In this document: positions 16,715 to 25,674 of the stretch, piece after piece | Layout of the letters: each line of letters starts with the position of its first letter | Position numbering within the stretch: position 1 is the stretch's first letter | Notes under the pieces: generated by a model | The model's database searches: none | Told to the model about the DNA's origin: nothing | Seen by the model: only the letters and a program-made list of their open reading frames with translations | Position numbers and translations under genes: made by a program | NCBI GenBank assembly: GCA_050014095.1 | Contig: JBEKDZ010000005.1 | Location: 62,001-126,000, forward strand | Direction of reading: 5' to 3' | DNA from: RBG-13-51-18 sp050014095 | Lineage (GTDB): Bacteria; Chloroflexota; Dehalococcoidia; Dehalococcoidales; RBG-16-60-22 | Length of the DNA stretch: 64,000 nucleotides

Positions 16715-17137
16715 AATTAGCCCCTCATTATTTGTGTGAAATTATTATAGTCCCGAGCGTTTCAATTGTAAAGTGCATCTGGATTCCCGTTTGCACGGGA
16801 ATGACGGGTAAAAATCCTTCTCACTCTCCCTTTAGAAAAGGGAGACGAAGTTATTTCCTTACAACTTTCATTTTCTTGTCCTCCTTTTGTAAAGGAGGAT
16901 TAAGGAGGATTTTAACGGCGCCCCTCTGGATTCCCGTTGTAATTTACCCCGACATAGTCGGGGCTGGAATGACGGGCAAAATCTCCCTTAGTCCCTCTTT
17001 TACAAAGAGGGAAACTGGATAGGGGGTAAATGAGGGGCACAACCGCCTCTCCCTTTGTAAAAGGGAGATTGAGAGGGATTTTGTAACCCCCTTATCTCCC
17101 ACCGTAAACTGTCAACTGTTAACTGTAAACTGATAAC
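16715..17137. repeat. Gap packed with interspersed repeats
   Basis: Contains CTGGATTCCCGTTTGCACGG-type stems at 16780-16807 and 16926-16975 (the second carries an inserted CCCCGACATAGTCGGGG stem). It also holds repeated CTCCCTTT(N)AAAGGGAG stems near 16828, 16885, 17000 and 17052, and the CTGTAAACTG family at 17105-17135. The short ORF across it is repeat sequence, not a gene. Confidence 0.8.
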
Positions 17138-18073
17138 TTAATCCTCTTTCTTTGGTCTCACCAGCAGCAGCGGTGTGATTCCGGCGTGCAATACTTTATC
17201 GGTAACGCTGCCGTGGTCGAACCGCCCGAATCCCGAATGCCCGTGCGTTGACATCGCCACAACGTCGGGATGCATCTTCTCCTCGGTTTTAATAATCTCC
17301 TCGCCGGGGGAACCTATTTTCACTTCGTAACTCGTCTTGACACTTGCTTTGGTCAGTTTATCATTCACGCTTTTGGTGTATTCTTCCGCCACTTCTTTCA
17401 TCGGCTTCATCTCGTCTTCGGTATATGGCACTTTTACAACACCTGCAGCGCCATAGTAAGCTATTGGTTCTGAATAAGGGTAAAGATGATACTGAAGCTC
17501 CACGACATTCAGGAGATTTATCTTGGTCTTGAGTTTGGAGGCAAAAAATTCGATATATGGCAGCACCACCTCGCTTTGTATAGATCCGTCGATTGGCACC
17601 AGTATATTACCAAAATGGACGTTCTTGGGGATACCGGCGCTGGCTCTGATTAACAGCAACGGACATTGAAAAGCCCTCGCCACTTGATTGGCGGTGCTTC
17701 CCAGCGTCCACCTCCTGATTCCGGTTCTCCCATGGGTAGACATCACAATCAAGTTGATATTTTCTTGCTCGGCATAATCCAAAATATGTTCGGCAGGGTG
17801 GGTCAACATGCCCGGCGAACCGACGATAGCAGATGTCACCTTCACCTTTTCTCCTGCGGGTATATCCTTAGATTTTTTTATGTTCTGCTCTACCTCTGCT
17901 GCCATTCTAGTAAGATACGTTCTATGTTCTGGCTTATCCAGGTTCTCGGTAGGTGTCCTCACATTTACTAAAATAATTTCCGAGCCGAAGTGCCTGGCTA
18001 TCTCTTCGGCATAGGGCAAGGCAATTTCTGCCAGCGTGGAACCATCCAATGGAACAAGAAGACGTTTAAACAT
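17138..18073 (-). CDS. Universal stress protein, two tandem UspA domains
   Basis: A 311-residue protein. Domain 1 (1-145) opens 'KRLLVPLDGSTLAEIALPYA' and ends with the nucleotide loop 'STHGRTGIRRWTLGSTANQV'. Domain 2 (153-311) opens 'ILVPIDGSIQSEVVLPYIEF' and ends 'STHGHSGFGRFDHGSVTDKV'. Both loops keep the G-x2-G...G-S pattern of ATP-binding Usps. Role: general stress and energy-state protein in the cytoplasm. RBS GGAGG lies before the ATG. It is alone on its strand. Confidence 0.9.
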   Translation of the reverse strand: MFKRLLVPLDGSTLAEIALPYAEEIARHFGSEIILVNVRTPTENLDKPEHRTYLTRMAAEVEQNIKKSKDIPAGEKVKVTSAIVGSPGMLTHPAEHILDYAEQENINLIVMSTHGRTGIRRWTLGSTANQVARAFQCPLLLIRASAGIPKNVHFGNILVPIDGSIQSEVVLPYIEFFASKLKTKINLLNVVELQYHLYPYSEPIAYYGAAGVVKVPYTEDEMKPMKEVAEEYTKSVNDKLTKASVKTSYEVKIGSPGEEIIKTEEKMHPDVVAMSTHGHSGFGRFDHGSVTDKVLHAGITPLLLVRPKKED

Positions 18074-18265
18074 TTCGGTACCTCCATGCTAATAATTTTC
18101 TAAGTCTATCATATGATTATCATGGTGTATTAGTTACAAAATCCAATGCGAAAGTGTTACAGATTTATGACATTTTTAAAGCTAGCTTGATTTTTCTTTT
18201 CGCACTTCCCCTTTACCCCCCATCTCTTATATACTGTTAACTGTAAGCTGATAACTGAAAACTCA

Positions 18266-18282
18266 AAAGGAGCCATTCCATC
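18266..18282 (+). promoter_or_regulatory. RBS and ATC start of ftsY
   Basis: AAAAGGAG at 18265-18272, then seven bases, then ATC AAC ATC TTC. Spacing is ideal for ATC as start. The ATG at 18337 has no purine-rich stretch at the right distance. Confidence 0.6.
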
Positions 18283-19176
18283 AACATCTTCCAGAAAGCC
18301 CTTCAAAACACCCGTGATACCTGGTTCGGCAAAGCCATGAGCCTCTTCGACCGCGCCTCTATCGGCAAGGAGGTCTGGGAGGAGCTGGAAGAGCTGCTCA
18401 TCTCCGCCGACGTCGGTGTCAGCACTGCGGAAAAACTCATCGCTGCCGTTAAAGAGCGCGCCGCCGCAGAAAAGCTGGATGGCTCTCATGTGCGCACCCT
18501 TCTCAAAGAGGAAATGGTTAAAATCCTATCCGTTCCTTCGGGTGCACCCGCCGCAACTATCACGCCCCCGGAGGTTATACTCGTTGTCGGCGTTAACGGC
18601 AGTGGCAAGACTACCTCCATCGCCAAGCTAGCCTATACATATAAAAAGGAAGGCAAGGAAGTGCTCCTCGCGGCGGCGGATACCTTCCGCGCCGCCGCCA
18701 TCGACCAGATTAAGAAACAGGGGGAGAGAGCGGGGGTGGACGTTATCGCCCACCAGCCCGGCGCCGATCCCGGAGCCGTCGTCTACGACGCCTGGCAGGC
18801 GGCGAAGAGCCGCGGAGTGGATATCCTCATTATCGATACCGCCGGACGCCTGCATACCAAGTACAACCTTATGGAAGAGTTAAAGAAGGTGAGGCGCGTT
18901 ACTGCCAAACTTGACGCCACAGCTCCGCATCAGGTTATTCTGGTGCTGGATGCCACCACCGGTCAGAACGGACTCACCCAGGCGCGCTACTTCACCGAGG
19001 CGGTCGGCGTTACCGGCATCTTTATCGCCAAGCTGGACGGCACGGCTAAAGGAGGCATCGTCCTGGCCATTTGTGACGAGCTGAAAGTCCCCATCAAGCT
19101 TATCGGCATTGGCGAGGGACTGGAAGATATGGTAATCTTTAATGCGGCAGACTTTGTTGAGGCATTGACTGCATAA
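18280..19176 (+). CDS. ftsY: Signal recognition particle receptor FtsY (apparent AUC start)
   Basis: SRP-receptor GTPase that docks ribosome-SRP complexes at the membrane. Visible: the N-domain helix 'EELEELLISADVGVS', G1 'GVNGSGKTTSIAKL', 'DTFRAAAIDQI', G3 'IIDTAGRLHTKYNLMEEL', G4 'TKLDGTAKGG' (as AKLDGTAKGG) and 'GIGEGLEDM'. The first ATG (18337) would cut off the first N-domain helix. In frame upstream lie 'NIFQKALQNTRDTWFGKA', typical FtsY, back to ATC at 18280, seven bases after AAAAGGAG. There is no ATG/GTG/TTG between the stop at 18256 and 18337. No acidic A domain. From ATC the protein is 298 residues. Confidence 0.92.
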   Translation: MNIFQKALQNTRDTWFGKAMSLFDRASIGKEVWEELEELLISADVGVSTAEKLIAAVKERAAAEKLDGSHVRTLLKEEMVKILSVPSGAPAATITPPEVILVVGVNGSGKTTSIAKLAYTYKKEGKEVLLAAADTFRAAAIDQIKKQGERAGVDVIAHQPGADPGAVVYDAWQAAKSRGVDILIIDTAGRLHTKYNLMEELKKVRRVTAKLDATAPHQVILVLDATTGQNGLTQARYFTEAVGVTGIFIAKLDGTAKGGIVLAICDELKVPIKLIGIGEGLEDMVIFNAADFVEALTA

Positions 19177-19286
19177 ACTCCCTTTAATGTCATTCCAGCC
19201 CTCACGCTTCGCTCAAGGTAAACTCCAGCTGGAATTCAGTTGGGGGGTGGGGTAAAAAGTTTAGTATAGTCCTGTAAAGAGGCAAA

Positions 19287-20105
19287 ATGATTTACGTTAA
19301 TATCGACCCTATAGCATTTTATATCGGCTCCAAACCTATCGGCTGGTACGGCATTATGGTGGCGCTGGGGGTAGTAGCATTAGTTATCTGGTTACTACTC
19401 TCGGTGAAAAAAGACCCGCGTATTACGACTAATATGGCTATCAATGCCGCACTGGTCGGTATCCCCTCTGGTGTTATTTTCTCGCGTCTCCTCCATGTTA
19501 TCGACCAGTGGGATTACTACTTCCATAACCCTGGGCAAATAATCGGCGGGTCGGGTCTAACTATCTGGGGGGCGGTACTGGGAGCGGCGTTGGGCATCTG
19601 GCTTTACAATCACTTCTCCAAGCATTCCTTCGCTCATATGGCGGATGTTCTGGCGCCCGGCATCATCCTGGCGCAGGCGATAGGCAGGGTGGGCTGCACT
19701 ATCCTCGGCGACGATACCGGCTTACCCACCTCTCTACCCTGGGGATTCGTTTATACCAGCCCCGAAAGCCCGAGTTTTCAGAAATACCCTCAAATGGATA
19801 CTCCCACCCACCCGGTTGTCACGTACGAAATACTGTATCTTCTTGTCATCTTTGGAGTTCTAATGTTGCTACGGAAAAAACTTAAGCCGGATGGTTCGTT
19901 GTTCGTCGTCTATCTGGCTTTATATTCCATGTGGCGCATTGGCAGCGACTTTCTCCGCGAGGGTACGGACTTTCTCTTCGGCTTGCATCAGGCGCAGTTT
20001 ATCGGCGTCATCGTCCTGATTATCTGCATTGTGTTGCTTGCCTGGCGTACACGCTGGGTAAAAAAAGGGGAGGCAACAGTTAGCTCTGATAAAGTAGCGG
20101 ACTAG
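19287..20105 (+). CDS. lgt: Prolipoprotein diacylglyceryl transferase
   Basis: A 272-residue polytopic membrane enzyme that moves diacylglycerol from phosphatidylglycerol to the lipobox cysteine of prolipoproteins. About seven TM helices are seen. The Lgt signature region is 'AQAIGRVGCTILGDDTGLPT', where the more usual G-N is G-C. The C-terminal 'DFLREGTDFLFGLHQAQF' also fits the family. The lipoboxes of YajC and TupA in this window are plausible substrates. ATG start with AAGAGG upstream. Confidence 0.9.
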   Translation: MIYVNIDPIAFYIGSKPIGWYGIMVALGVVALVIWLLLSVKKDPRITTNMAINAALVGIPSGVIFSRLLHVIDQWDYYFHNPGQIIGGSGLTIWGAVLGAALGIWLYNHFSKHSFAHMADVLAPGIILAQAIGRVGCTILGDDTGLPTSLPWGFVYTSPESPSFQKYPQMDTPTHPVVTYEILYLLVIFGVLMLLRKKLKPDGSLFVVYLALYSMWRIGSDFLREGTDFLFGLHQAQFIGVIVLIICIVLLAWRTRWVKKGEATVSSDKVAD

Positions 20106-20235
20106 CCTGGACCAACCCCGTCATTCCCGCGAAAGCGGGAATCCATTTATAATGGCAGTAATTTAGGGTATCCATAGTGTAGATTCTGGCCCTCGGGCTG
20201 AACTCGGGCTGAAGCCTGCGCCAGAATGACACTTT

Positions 20236-20955
20236 CTATCCCTTGTGCCGGTTGATAAGCGCAACCTTCCAGACGTTATCTGTTCTCACTCCCCCGATAG
20301 CGCAGACCCGGATATCATCCCCCTGGTGCGTTGCTGCGGATATTTCGTAAATAAAATCGGCTATTTCCTGCGGCGTGACGGCGCTAAAGTTCAGTTCCAC
20401 TGGGCCTTTATCTGCCTTAAAAGGTCCTGGGTTTTCCATATTCCCGTTATAAACTGCTACACCATTCAGTACGCCTGGTTTTGGCTTTATTTCCCACGTG
20501 TAAGCCGGTTTGCCCGCTGTCTTGATACTGACGATATACATGGGTTTATTATTATCCCCTCGGTTGGTTATCACCCCGCCGATTCGCGGCGTTTTTAAAC
20601 TATCCGCCTCGTAATTGGCGCCGTCCATAATTTTCTTCAAGTAGCTGCCGGTCGGTTTAGAATTTACATTATAGAGGAGTTTATACATCTCGAAAATAGC
20701 CTCGGTCTGGATGCCGTTGCTCACCGCCAGTAGCCCGGTGCTGTTATCGTATTTAACGGCCGTATAATGTCGCAATGGGTCATAAGGCATATCGCCGATG
20801 GGACCCATGATGATGGTGTTTTCTTTTTGCGTCGCTCTTCTCTCCCTGCTCTGCGATGAGCGCCCGGTAACCAGGTAGGCAAAAGCCGGTTTTTCCTCTT
20901 TGGTCAGCCCCAAGAATAGCTGCCTGCCCGGGTAAGGACCATTAGGATTTTTCAT
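20236..20955 (-). CDS. purO: PurO-type IMP cyclohydrolase
   Basis: A 239-residue protein with the PF07826 pattern: 'PYPGRQLFLGLT' at the N-terminus, 'YLVTGRSSQSRERRA' (the GRS..SR.R motif), 'DPLRHYTAVKY', 'SNGIQTEAI', 'TPRIGGVI' and a closing 'AIGGV'. PurO closes the purine ring (FAICAR to IMP), a reaction usually done by PurH in bacteria and by PurO in many archaea. It lies 14 bases after recJ on the same strand, so it may be the last gene of fabF-recJ-purO. Confidence 0.87.
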   Translation of the reverse strand: MKNPNGPYPGRQLFLGLTKEEKPAFAYLVTGRSSQSRERRATQKENTIIMGPIGDMPYDPLRHYTAVKYDNSTGLLAVSNGIQTEAIFEMYKLLYNVNSKPTGSYLKKIMDGANYEADSLKTPRIGGVITNRGDNNKPMYIVSIKTAGKPAYTWEIKPKPGVLNGVAVYNGNMENPGPFKADKGPVELNFSAVTPQEIADFIYEISAATHQGDDIRVCAIGGVRTDNVWKVALINRHKG

Positions 20956-20969
20956 TTTATCTGCTCCTG

Positions 20970-22655
20970 TTACCCGCTTTTTTTAAAGTCCAGAATGTTC
21001 AGCCGTAGCTGTTTTTTACCCCCCCAGTTATCCACCTCCAGGTTATAGACGATATCGATGCGTGAGGCAAATTCCCCTTGATGGTTGCCCAGCCGGAAAG
21101 CCACGCCATCAAAAACCGAGCCTGCCTGTCGCAGCTTCATACGCAGGTGCTCATTGCCGCTACCCATCGTACGCCTTTCCAGCATCTCTACCCCCCGACT
21201 CAAGAATGAAGGCACTGGATTGCCATGCCCGAAGGGCGCCAGCATCTGGGTGGTCGGATAGGTGTCCCCACCGAGGTCGCTAAGCTTGACTTCGGCGTCG
21301 ATATTCAGGTGCGGTCGCAGCTCTACACCCGTCAATTTTTCCGCTACCATGGCGGATAGCTCGTTCTCCAGCTGCGGCAAGTTCTTGATCGGCATGGTAA
21401 AGCCAGCAGCGGCGGCATGTCCGCCGTAACGTGAAAAATAGCCGCTGAATTTATTCAGGGCGGCGATAATATCGAACTCCGGTATGCTGCGGCAGCTCCC
21501 GTGGCAGATTGTGTCCGCCATATGGATGACCACGGACGGACGGTAAAACTCCTCCGTGAGTCGGCTGGCCACCAGACCGGCGATGCCCATCGGGTATTCC
21601 CGGTCGGCAGTTATCAGCAGCGGCGGCAGTCCCAGGGCGATAACCTGCTCCCGTGCCCTAACCAGGGTGGTCGTGGTCAGTCTTTGCCTTTCCTCGTTTT
21701 TTCTGGCGAGCCATAAAGCCAACTCCTGTGCCTCTTTATCCGATTCCGTTATCAGCAGATTATAACCGGTGAGTCCATCAGCAAGTCGGCCCGCGGCATT
21801 GAGGCACGGCGCGATAACCCAGGAAATCCTATCCGCATCGAGGTTGCCGGCTTCCAGTCGCGTCTGGTTTATCAGTTCCCGGATGCCGGGTCGGGGACTG
21901 GTATTGATATTTTTAAGTCCCTCTTTAATCAGGAACCGGTTTTCCCCCAGCGGCGGTGACATATCGGCGATGGTCCCGATGGCTACCAGGTCCATGACGA
22001 CGTCTATTTGCTCCTCTTTACCCAGATTTCGGAAGAGTCCCTGCAGCAGCTTAAAAGCCACCCCCACCCCCGCCAGATTGGTAAAGGGGTATCGCGCTCC
22101 ATTTACCTTAGGATTAATTACAGCGAAAGCCTCTGGTATTTCATCTAAGGGACTATGGTGGTCGGTGATGATGATGTCCAGTCCCATACTCTTCGCCCTT
22201 TTTACTTCCGCCACGTCGGTAATACCGCAGTCGACGGAAATAACGAGGCTCACCCCCTGCTCATACAGATTTTTCAATACCTGGGTGGTCAGTCCGTGAC
22301 CCTCGGTTTGGCGGTGGGGTATATAGGGAATTGTTTTTCCCTGTAGGAGACCCAGTCCCTGGACGAGAACGGCGGTAGCGGTGATGCCGTCAGCGTCGAA
22401 GTCGCCATAAATGCCGATGACCTCACCTTTCATTAGCGCCTGGTATAATCTGCCCACGGCTTTTTGCATGTCGGCAAACAGAAAGGGGTCGGCCATCAGA
22501 CTACGGTCGCTGGCGAGAAAAGCCGGGAAATCCTCCGGACGGGAAATACCACGGTTATACAGCAACTGTATTAATAGAGGTGAATAGCTGGAAGCGCTGT
22601 CCTTCTTTGGCAGGACGGTTACCGGTGGCAGCAAATTCCAGCGGCAATGACTCAA
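20970..22655 (-). CDS. recJ: Single-stranded-DNA-specific exonuclease RecJ
   Basis: A 561-residue 5'-3' exonuclease for recombination and mismatch repair. DHH-family motifs: 'GDFDADGITATAVLV' (about 80), 'VDCGITD', 'DIIITDHHSP' (about 155), then 'YGGHAAAAGFTM' of the DHHA1 domain (about 395) and an OB fold at the C-terminus. The start is TTG at 22655, two bases after the fabF stop, with GAGG seven bases before it lying inside fabF. The pair is therefore translationally coupled. Confidence 0.93.
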   Translation of the reverse strand: MSHCRWNLLPPVTVLPKKDSASSYSPLLIQLLYNRGISRPEDFPAFLASDRSLMADPFLFADMQKAVGRLYQALMKGEVIGIYGDFDADGITATAVLVQGLGLLQGKTIPYIPHRQTEGHGLTTQVLKNLYEQGVSLVISVDCGITDVAEVKRAKSMGLDIIITDHHSPLDEIPEAFAVINPKVNGARYPFTNLAGVGVAFKLLQGLFRNLGKEEQIDVVMDLVAIGTIADMSPPLGENRFLIKEGLKNINTSPRPGIRELINQTRLEAGNLDADRISWVIAPCLNAAGRLADGLTGYNLLITESDKEAQELALWLARKNEERQRLTTTTLVRAREQVIALGLPPLLITADREYPMGIAGLVASRLTEEFYRPSVVIHMADTICHGSCRSIPEFDIIAALNKFSGYFSRYGGHAAAAGFTMPIKNLPQLENELSAMVAEKLTGVELRPHLNIDAEVKLSDLGGDTYPTTQMLAPFGHGNPVPSFLSRGVEMLERRTMGSGNEHLRMKLRQAGSVFDGVAFRLGNHQGEFASRIDIVYNLEVDNWGGKKQLRLNILDFKKSG

Positions 22656-22657
22656 AA

Positions 22658-23908
22658 TTAAGCCTCGGTGTATTTTTTTAATATAATGACCGAATTATGT
22701 CCCCCGAATCCGAACGAGCTGGTCAGCGCCATTTTGACCTCTTTCTTGCGGGCGATGTTAGGCACGTAATCCAGGTCGCAGGCGGGGTCGGGGTTTTCAT
22801 AGTTAATCGTCGGCGGGATGATTCCCTTGAGAATCGTCATGATACAGATAGCCGGCTCCAGCGCTCCGGCGCAACCGATGAGGTGCCCCGTCATTGACTT
22901 TGTAGAGCTGATGGGCACTTTATAGGCGTAATCGCCGAAGGCTGTCTTGATGGCTTTGGTTTCCATGGCGTCGTTCAGCTGCGTGGACGTGCCGTGGGCG
23001 TTGATATAGTCGATTTCTTCAGGCTTGATATTGCCCCTTTTCATCGCCATCTGCATTGCCTTGGCGGCGCCGTCGCCGCTTTCCAGCGGTTGTGTAACAT
23101 GAAATGAATCCGCGGTGGCTCCGTAGCCGACGATTTCCGCCAGGATATTGGCGCCGCGCTGCCTGGCATGTTCCAGACTTTCCAGGATGAGGACGACCGC
23201 TCCCTCGGAGAGGATAAAGCCGTCTCGGTCTCTATCGAAGGGACGCGAGGCTTTTTGCGGGGCATCGTTCCTGGTAGAAAGAGCTTTCAGCTGGCTGAAG
23301 GCGGTCATGCCCAGGGGATTGATAATCGCTTCGGCGCCGCCAGCAATCATTACCTCCGCGTTGCCGAACTTAATATATTCCGCCGCTAAACCTATAGCGT
23401 CCGACCCGCTGGAGCAGGCGGATGTCATACACATGTTAGGCCCCTTAACCCCCAGCGCGATAGATATTTGAGCGGCGGCGATATCCGCAATCATCATCGG
23501 CGCCAGGAAAGGGCTGACCCGGTCCGCTCCCTTTTCCACCAGCACCTTGGCTTGTTCGAACAGTGTCGTTAGCCCGCCGATGCCGCTCCCGATAAAGACG
23601 CCGATATCGTTTTCGTTGGTGGCATCGATTTTCAGGTTGGCGTCTTTAACTGCCTGGTAACCGGCCACCACGGCCAGTTGCGCGAAGCGGTCCATGCGCC
23701 GCATGTCCTTGTGGCTAATATAGGCGCTGGGGTCGAACCCTTTTACCTCGCCGGCGAACTTGACCTCCAGATTGGAGGCGTCGAATAGCGTTATATAGTC
23801 GATGCCGGATTTTCCGGCGATAAGCGCTTCCCACGTTGTCGGCATATCTAAACCCAACGGCGTAATCGCGCCAATGCCGGTGACTACAACTCGGTTGGTA
23901 TCGTTAAT
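22658..23908 (-). CDS. fabF: Beta-ketoacyl-ACP synthase II (apparent AUU start)
   Basis: Condensing enzyme of fatty-acid elongation. The triad is intact: Cys in 'MTSACSSGSDA', His in 'NAHGTSTQLNDAMETKAI', His in 'STKSMTGHLIGCAGA'. The only canonical in-frame start, TTG at 23857, would remove the first beta strand. Upstream in frame is 'NDTNRVVVTGIGAITPLG', the universal KAS N-terminus, back to ATT at 23906-23908, preceded by AAGGAGG with an 8-base spacer. No ATG/GTG/TTG occurs between the upstream in-frame TAA and 23857. From ATT the protein is 416 residues, the usual length. No acpP or fabG is adjacent. Confidence 0.92.
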   Translation of the reverse strand: MNDTNRVVVTGIGAITPLGLDMPTTWEALIAGKSGIDYITLFDASNLEVKFAGEVKGFDPSAYISHKDMRRMDRFAQLAVVAGYQAVKDANLKIDATNENDIGVFIGSGIGGLTTLFEQAKVLVEKGADRVSPFLAPMMIADIAAAQISIALGVKGPNMCMTSACSSGSDAIGLAAEYIKFGNAEVMIAGGAEAIINPLGMTAFSQLKALSTRNDAPQKASRPFDRDRDGFILSEGAVVLILESLEHARQRGANILAEIVGYGATADSFHVTQPLESGDGAAKAMQMAMKRGNIKPEEIDYINAHGTSTQLNDAMETKAIKTAFGDYAYKVPISSTKSMTGHLIGCAGALEPAICIMTILKGIIPPTINYENPDPACDLDYVPNIARKKEVKMALTSSFGFGGHNSVIILKKYTEA

Positions 23909-24405
23909 GGTAGAGACCTCCTTGTCGTGCTGCGGGGGTGAGACTTAATCGATAGGGGGATTACACTTATTTTTAACATATTTTACGCTTATTTTCAAGT
24001 TGAACTGCCCTTTTTGTTATCGTATCACTGTCATTGTGGGGTAAAAGGTTGGGTTACTCCTTCCTCGCCATCCCTCTAGATTCCCGTTTTCACGGGAATG
24101 ACGGCTAAATAAAGCGTAAGAAACACGTCATTCCCAACTTGATTGGGAATCCAGCCATCTTTACCCGTCCCCCTTCCCCTCTCTTTAACCTTTTATCTTG
24201 CTTGCCCTCCGAAGCCGTTCGTGGTGAGTCTGTCGAACCATAGCGACGTGTCAATCCCCATCATTGGATTAAATCTGTCATAGAGATTGCCACGCGAAGT
24301 TTATCCTGAGCGAAGCGTGAGGACTCGCAATGACCCTTCCCTTTTTCCGCCCTTTGACCACCCTCCAGCCGTAACAGTATAATTTTTATATATCCCCCTA
24401 CTACT
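23909..24405. repeat. fabF/mtaB divergent gap with repeats
   Basis: Holds the fabF RBS (GGAGG near 23917-23922), two palindromic repeats (24079-24104 and 24126-24156), and longer dispersed words of the 'GTCGAACCATAGCGACG' and 'GAGATTGCCACGCGAAG' type that also occur in altered form near 56070-56120. No ORF or RNA gene seen. Confidence 0.7.
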
Positions 24406-25674
24406 ATGAATGAAAAAACACGACGTCCCACGGTTGCTCTAGAAAGCCTCGGCTGTAAATTGAACCAGGCGGAAATTCAGTCGCTTGCCCGCCAGTTAGA
24501 AGCCGCGGGCTATCGGCTGGTGGAAGCTGACGCTAAGGCGGATATTTATGTTCTTAACACCTGCTCGGTCACGCATGTCGCCGACCGTAAATCGCGCCAT
24601 CTCTTGAGGCTGGCACGCCGCCGCAATCCTGCCGCCCGCCTTATCGCCATCGGCTGTTATGCCCACCGCGCCCCCGAAGAGCTAGCCGAGATTGAAGGGG
24701 TGGAGCTGGTTCTCGGCAACGACCGTAAAATGAATCTTCTTAATTTATTAATGGACTCCGGTAGCCAGCGTCAGGCGCCTACGCCTCCGTCCGGACCCAA
24801 TGCCGTCCGCCGAACCCGCGCCTTCCTGAAAATCCAGGACGGCTGCAAGAATTTCTGTGCCTACTGTATCGTGCCTTATGTACGCCGAAGGGAGCAAAAC
24901 GTGGCGGTGGATAGCATTTTAGCTCAAATCAAGGGTTTTGTGGCTAACAGCTATCGTGAGGTGGTCCTGACCGGCACGGAAATCGGCGCGTATAAAAGTA
25001 ATGATGTCAATCTGTCTGGGCTTATCAGGCGGATACTTGCGGAAACACCCCTGCCGCGCTTAAGACTATCCTCCCTGCAGCCCCACCAGATTTCTCCCGA
25101 ACTTATCGAGCTCTGGCGGGATGCCCGCTTGTGTCCCCATTTTCATCTCTCACTTCAGAGCGGCAGCGATGACGTTCTTAAAAGGATGAAGCGCCGCTAC
25201 ACTATCGCCGACTACCGAAACGTCGTTAAGCTTATCCGTGATGTCGTGCCGGATGTGGCGATTACCACGGACGTTATTGTGGGTTTCCCCGGTGAGACTA
25301 ATGCAGAATTTAAGGAGACTTATAACTTTTGCCGGGAGATACAATTCGCTCGTATTCATGTGTTCCCCTTTTCCCCCCGCCCCGGCACGGCTGCCGCCAC
25401 TATGCCGCAGCAGATTTCGGACGCGCTCAAGAAAGAACGCAGTAGTCAGATGCTCGCCCTCTCGAAAGAAAGCGTCAAAGCTTTTCAGCAGCGCTTTATT
25501 GGCAAAACTATGGATGTCCTCTGGGAGCAGCAGTCCGGTGGTATTTGGTCCGGCCTCACCGGCAACTATATCAAGGTATACGCCAGAAGCAGCAAGGCAT
25601 TGACTAACCTGATTACTCCCGTAAAACTGGTTAAACCTTATCGGGAGGGGGTGTGGGGGGAGGTTGAAAAATAA
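24406..25674 (+). CDS. mtaB: tRNA (t6A37-C2)-methylthiotransferase MtaB
   Basis: A 422-residue radical SAM methylthiotransferase converting t6A37 to ms2t6A37 in ANN-reading tRNAs. The N-terminus 'ALESLGCKLNQAEIQSLA' (K-L-N rather than the Q-M-N of MiaB), 'LNTCSVTHVADRKSRH' and 'AIGCYAHR' are diagnostic of MtaB. The SAM cluster is 'GCKNFCAYCIVPYVRRREQN' near residue 145. A C-terminal TRAM-like region is present. ATG start without a strong RBS. With trmO and miaB the window has three enzymes acting on position 37. Confidence 0.93.
   Translation: MNEKTRRPTVALESLGCKLNQAEIQSLARQLEAAGYRLVEADAKADIYVLNTCSVTHVADRKSRHLLRLARRRNPAARLIAIGCYAHRAPEELAEIEGVELVLGNDRKMNLLNLLMDSGSQRQAPTPPSGPNAVRRTRAFLKIQDGCKNFCAYCIVPYVRRREQNVAVDSILAQIKGFVANSYREVVLTGTEIGAYKSNDVNLSGLIRRILAETPLPRLRLSSLQPHQISPELIELWRDARLCPHFHLSLQSGSDDVLKRMKRRYTIADYRNVVKLIRDVVPDVAITTDVIVGFPGETNAEFKETYNFCREIQFARIHVFPFSPRPGTAAATMPQQISDALKKERSSQMLALSKESVKAFQQRFIGKTMDVLWEQQSGGIWSGLTGNYIKVYARSSKALTNLITPVKLVKPYREGVWGEVEK

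Noticed and set aside
16732..17022. 96-residue ORF in the gap before the universal stress gene
   Set aside because: Translation is entirely interspersed repeats.
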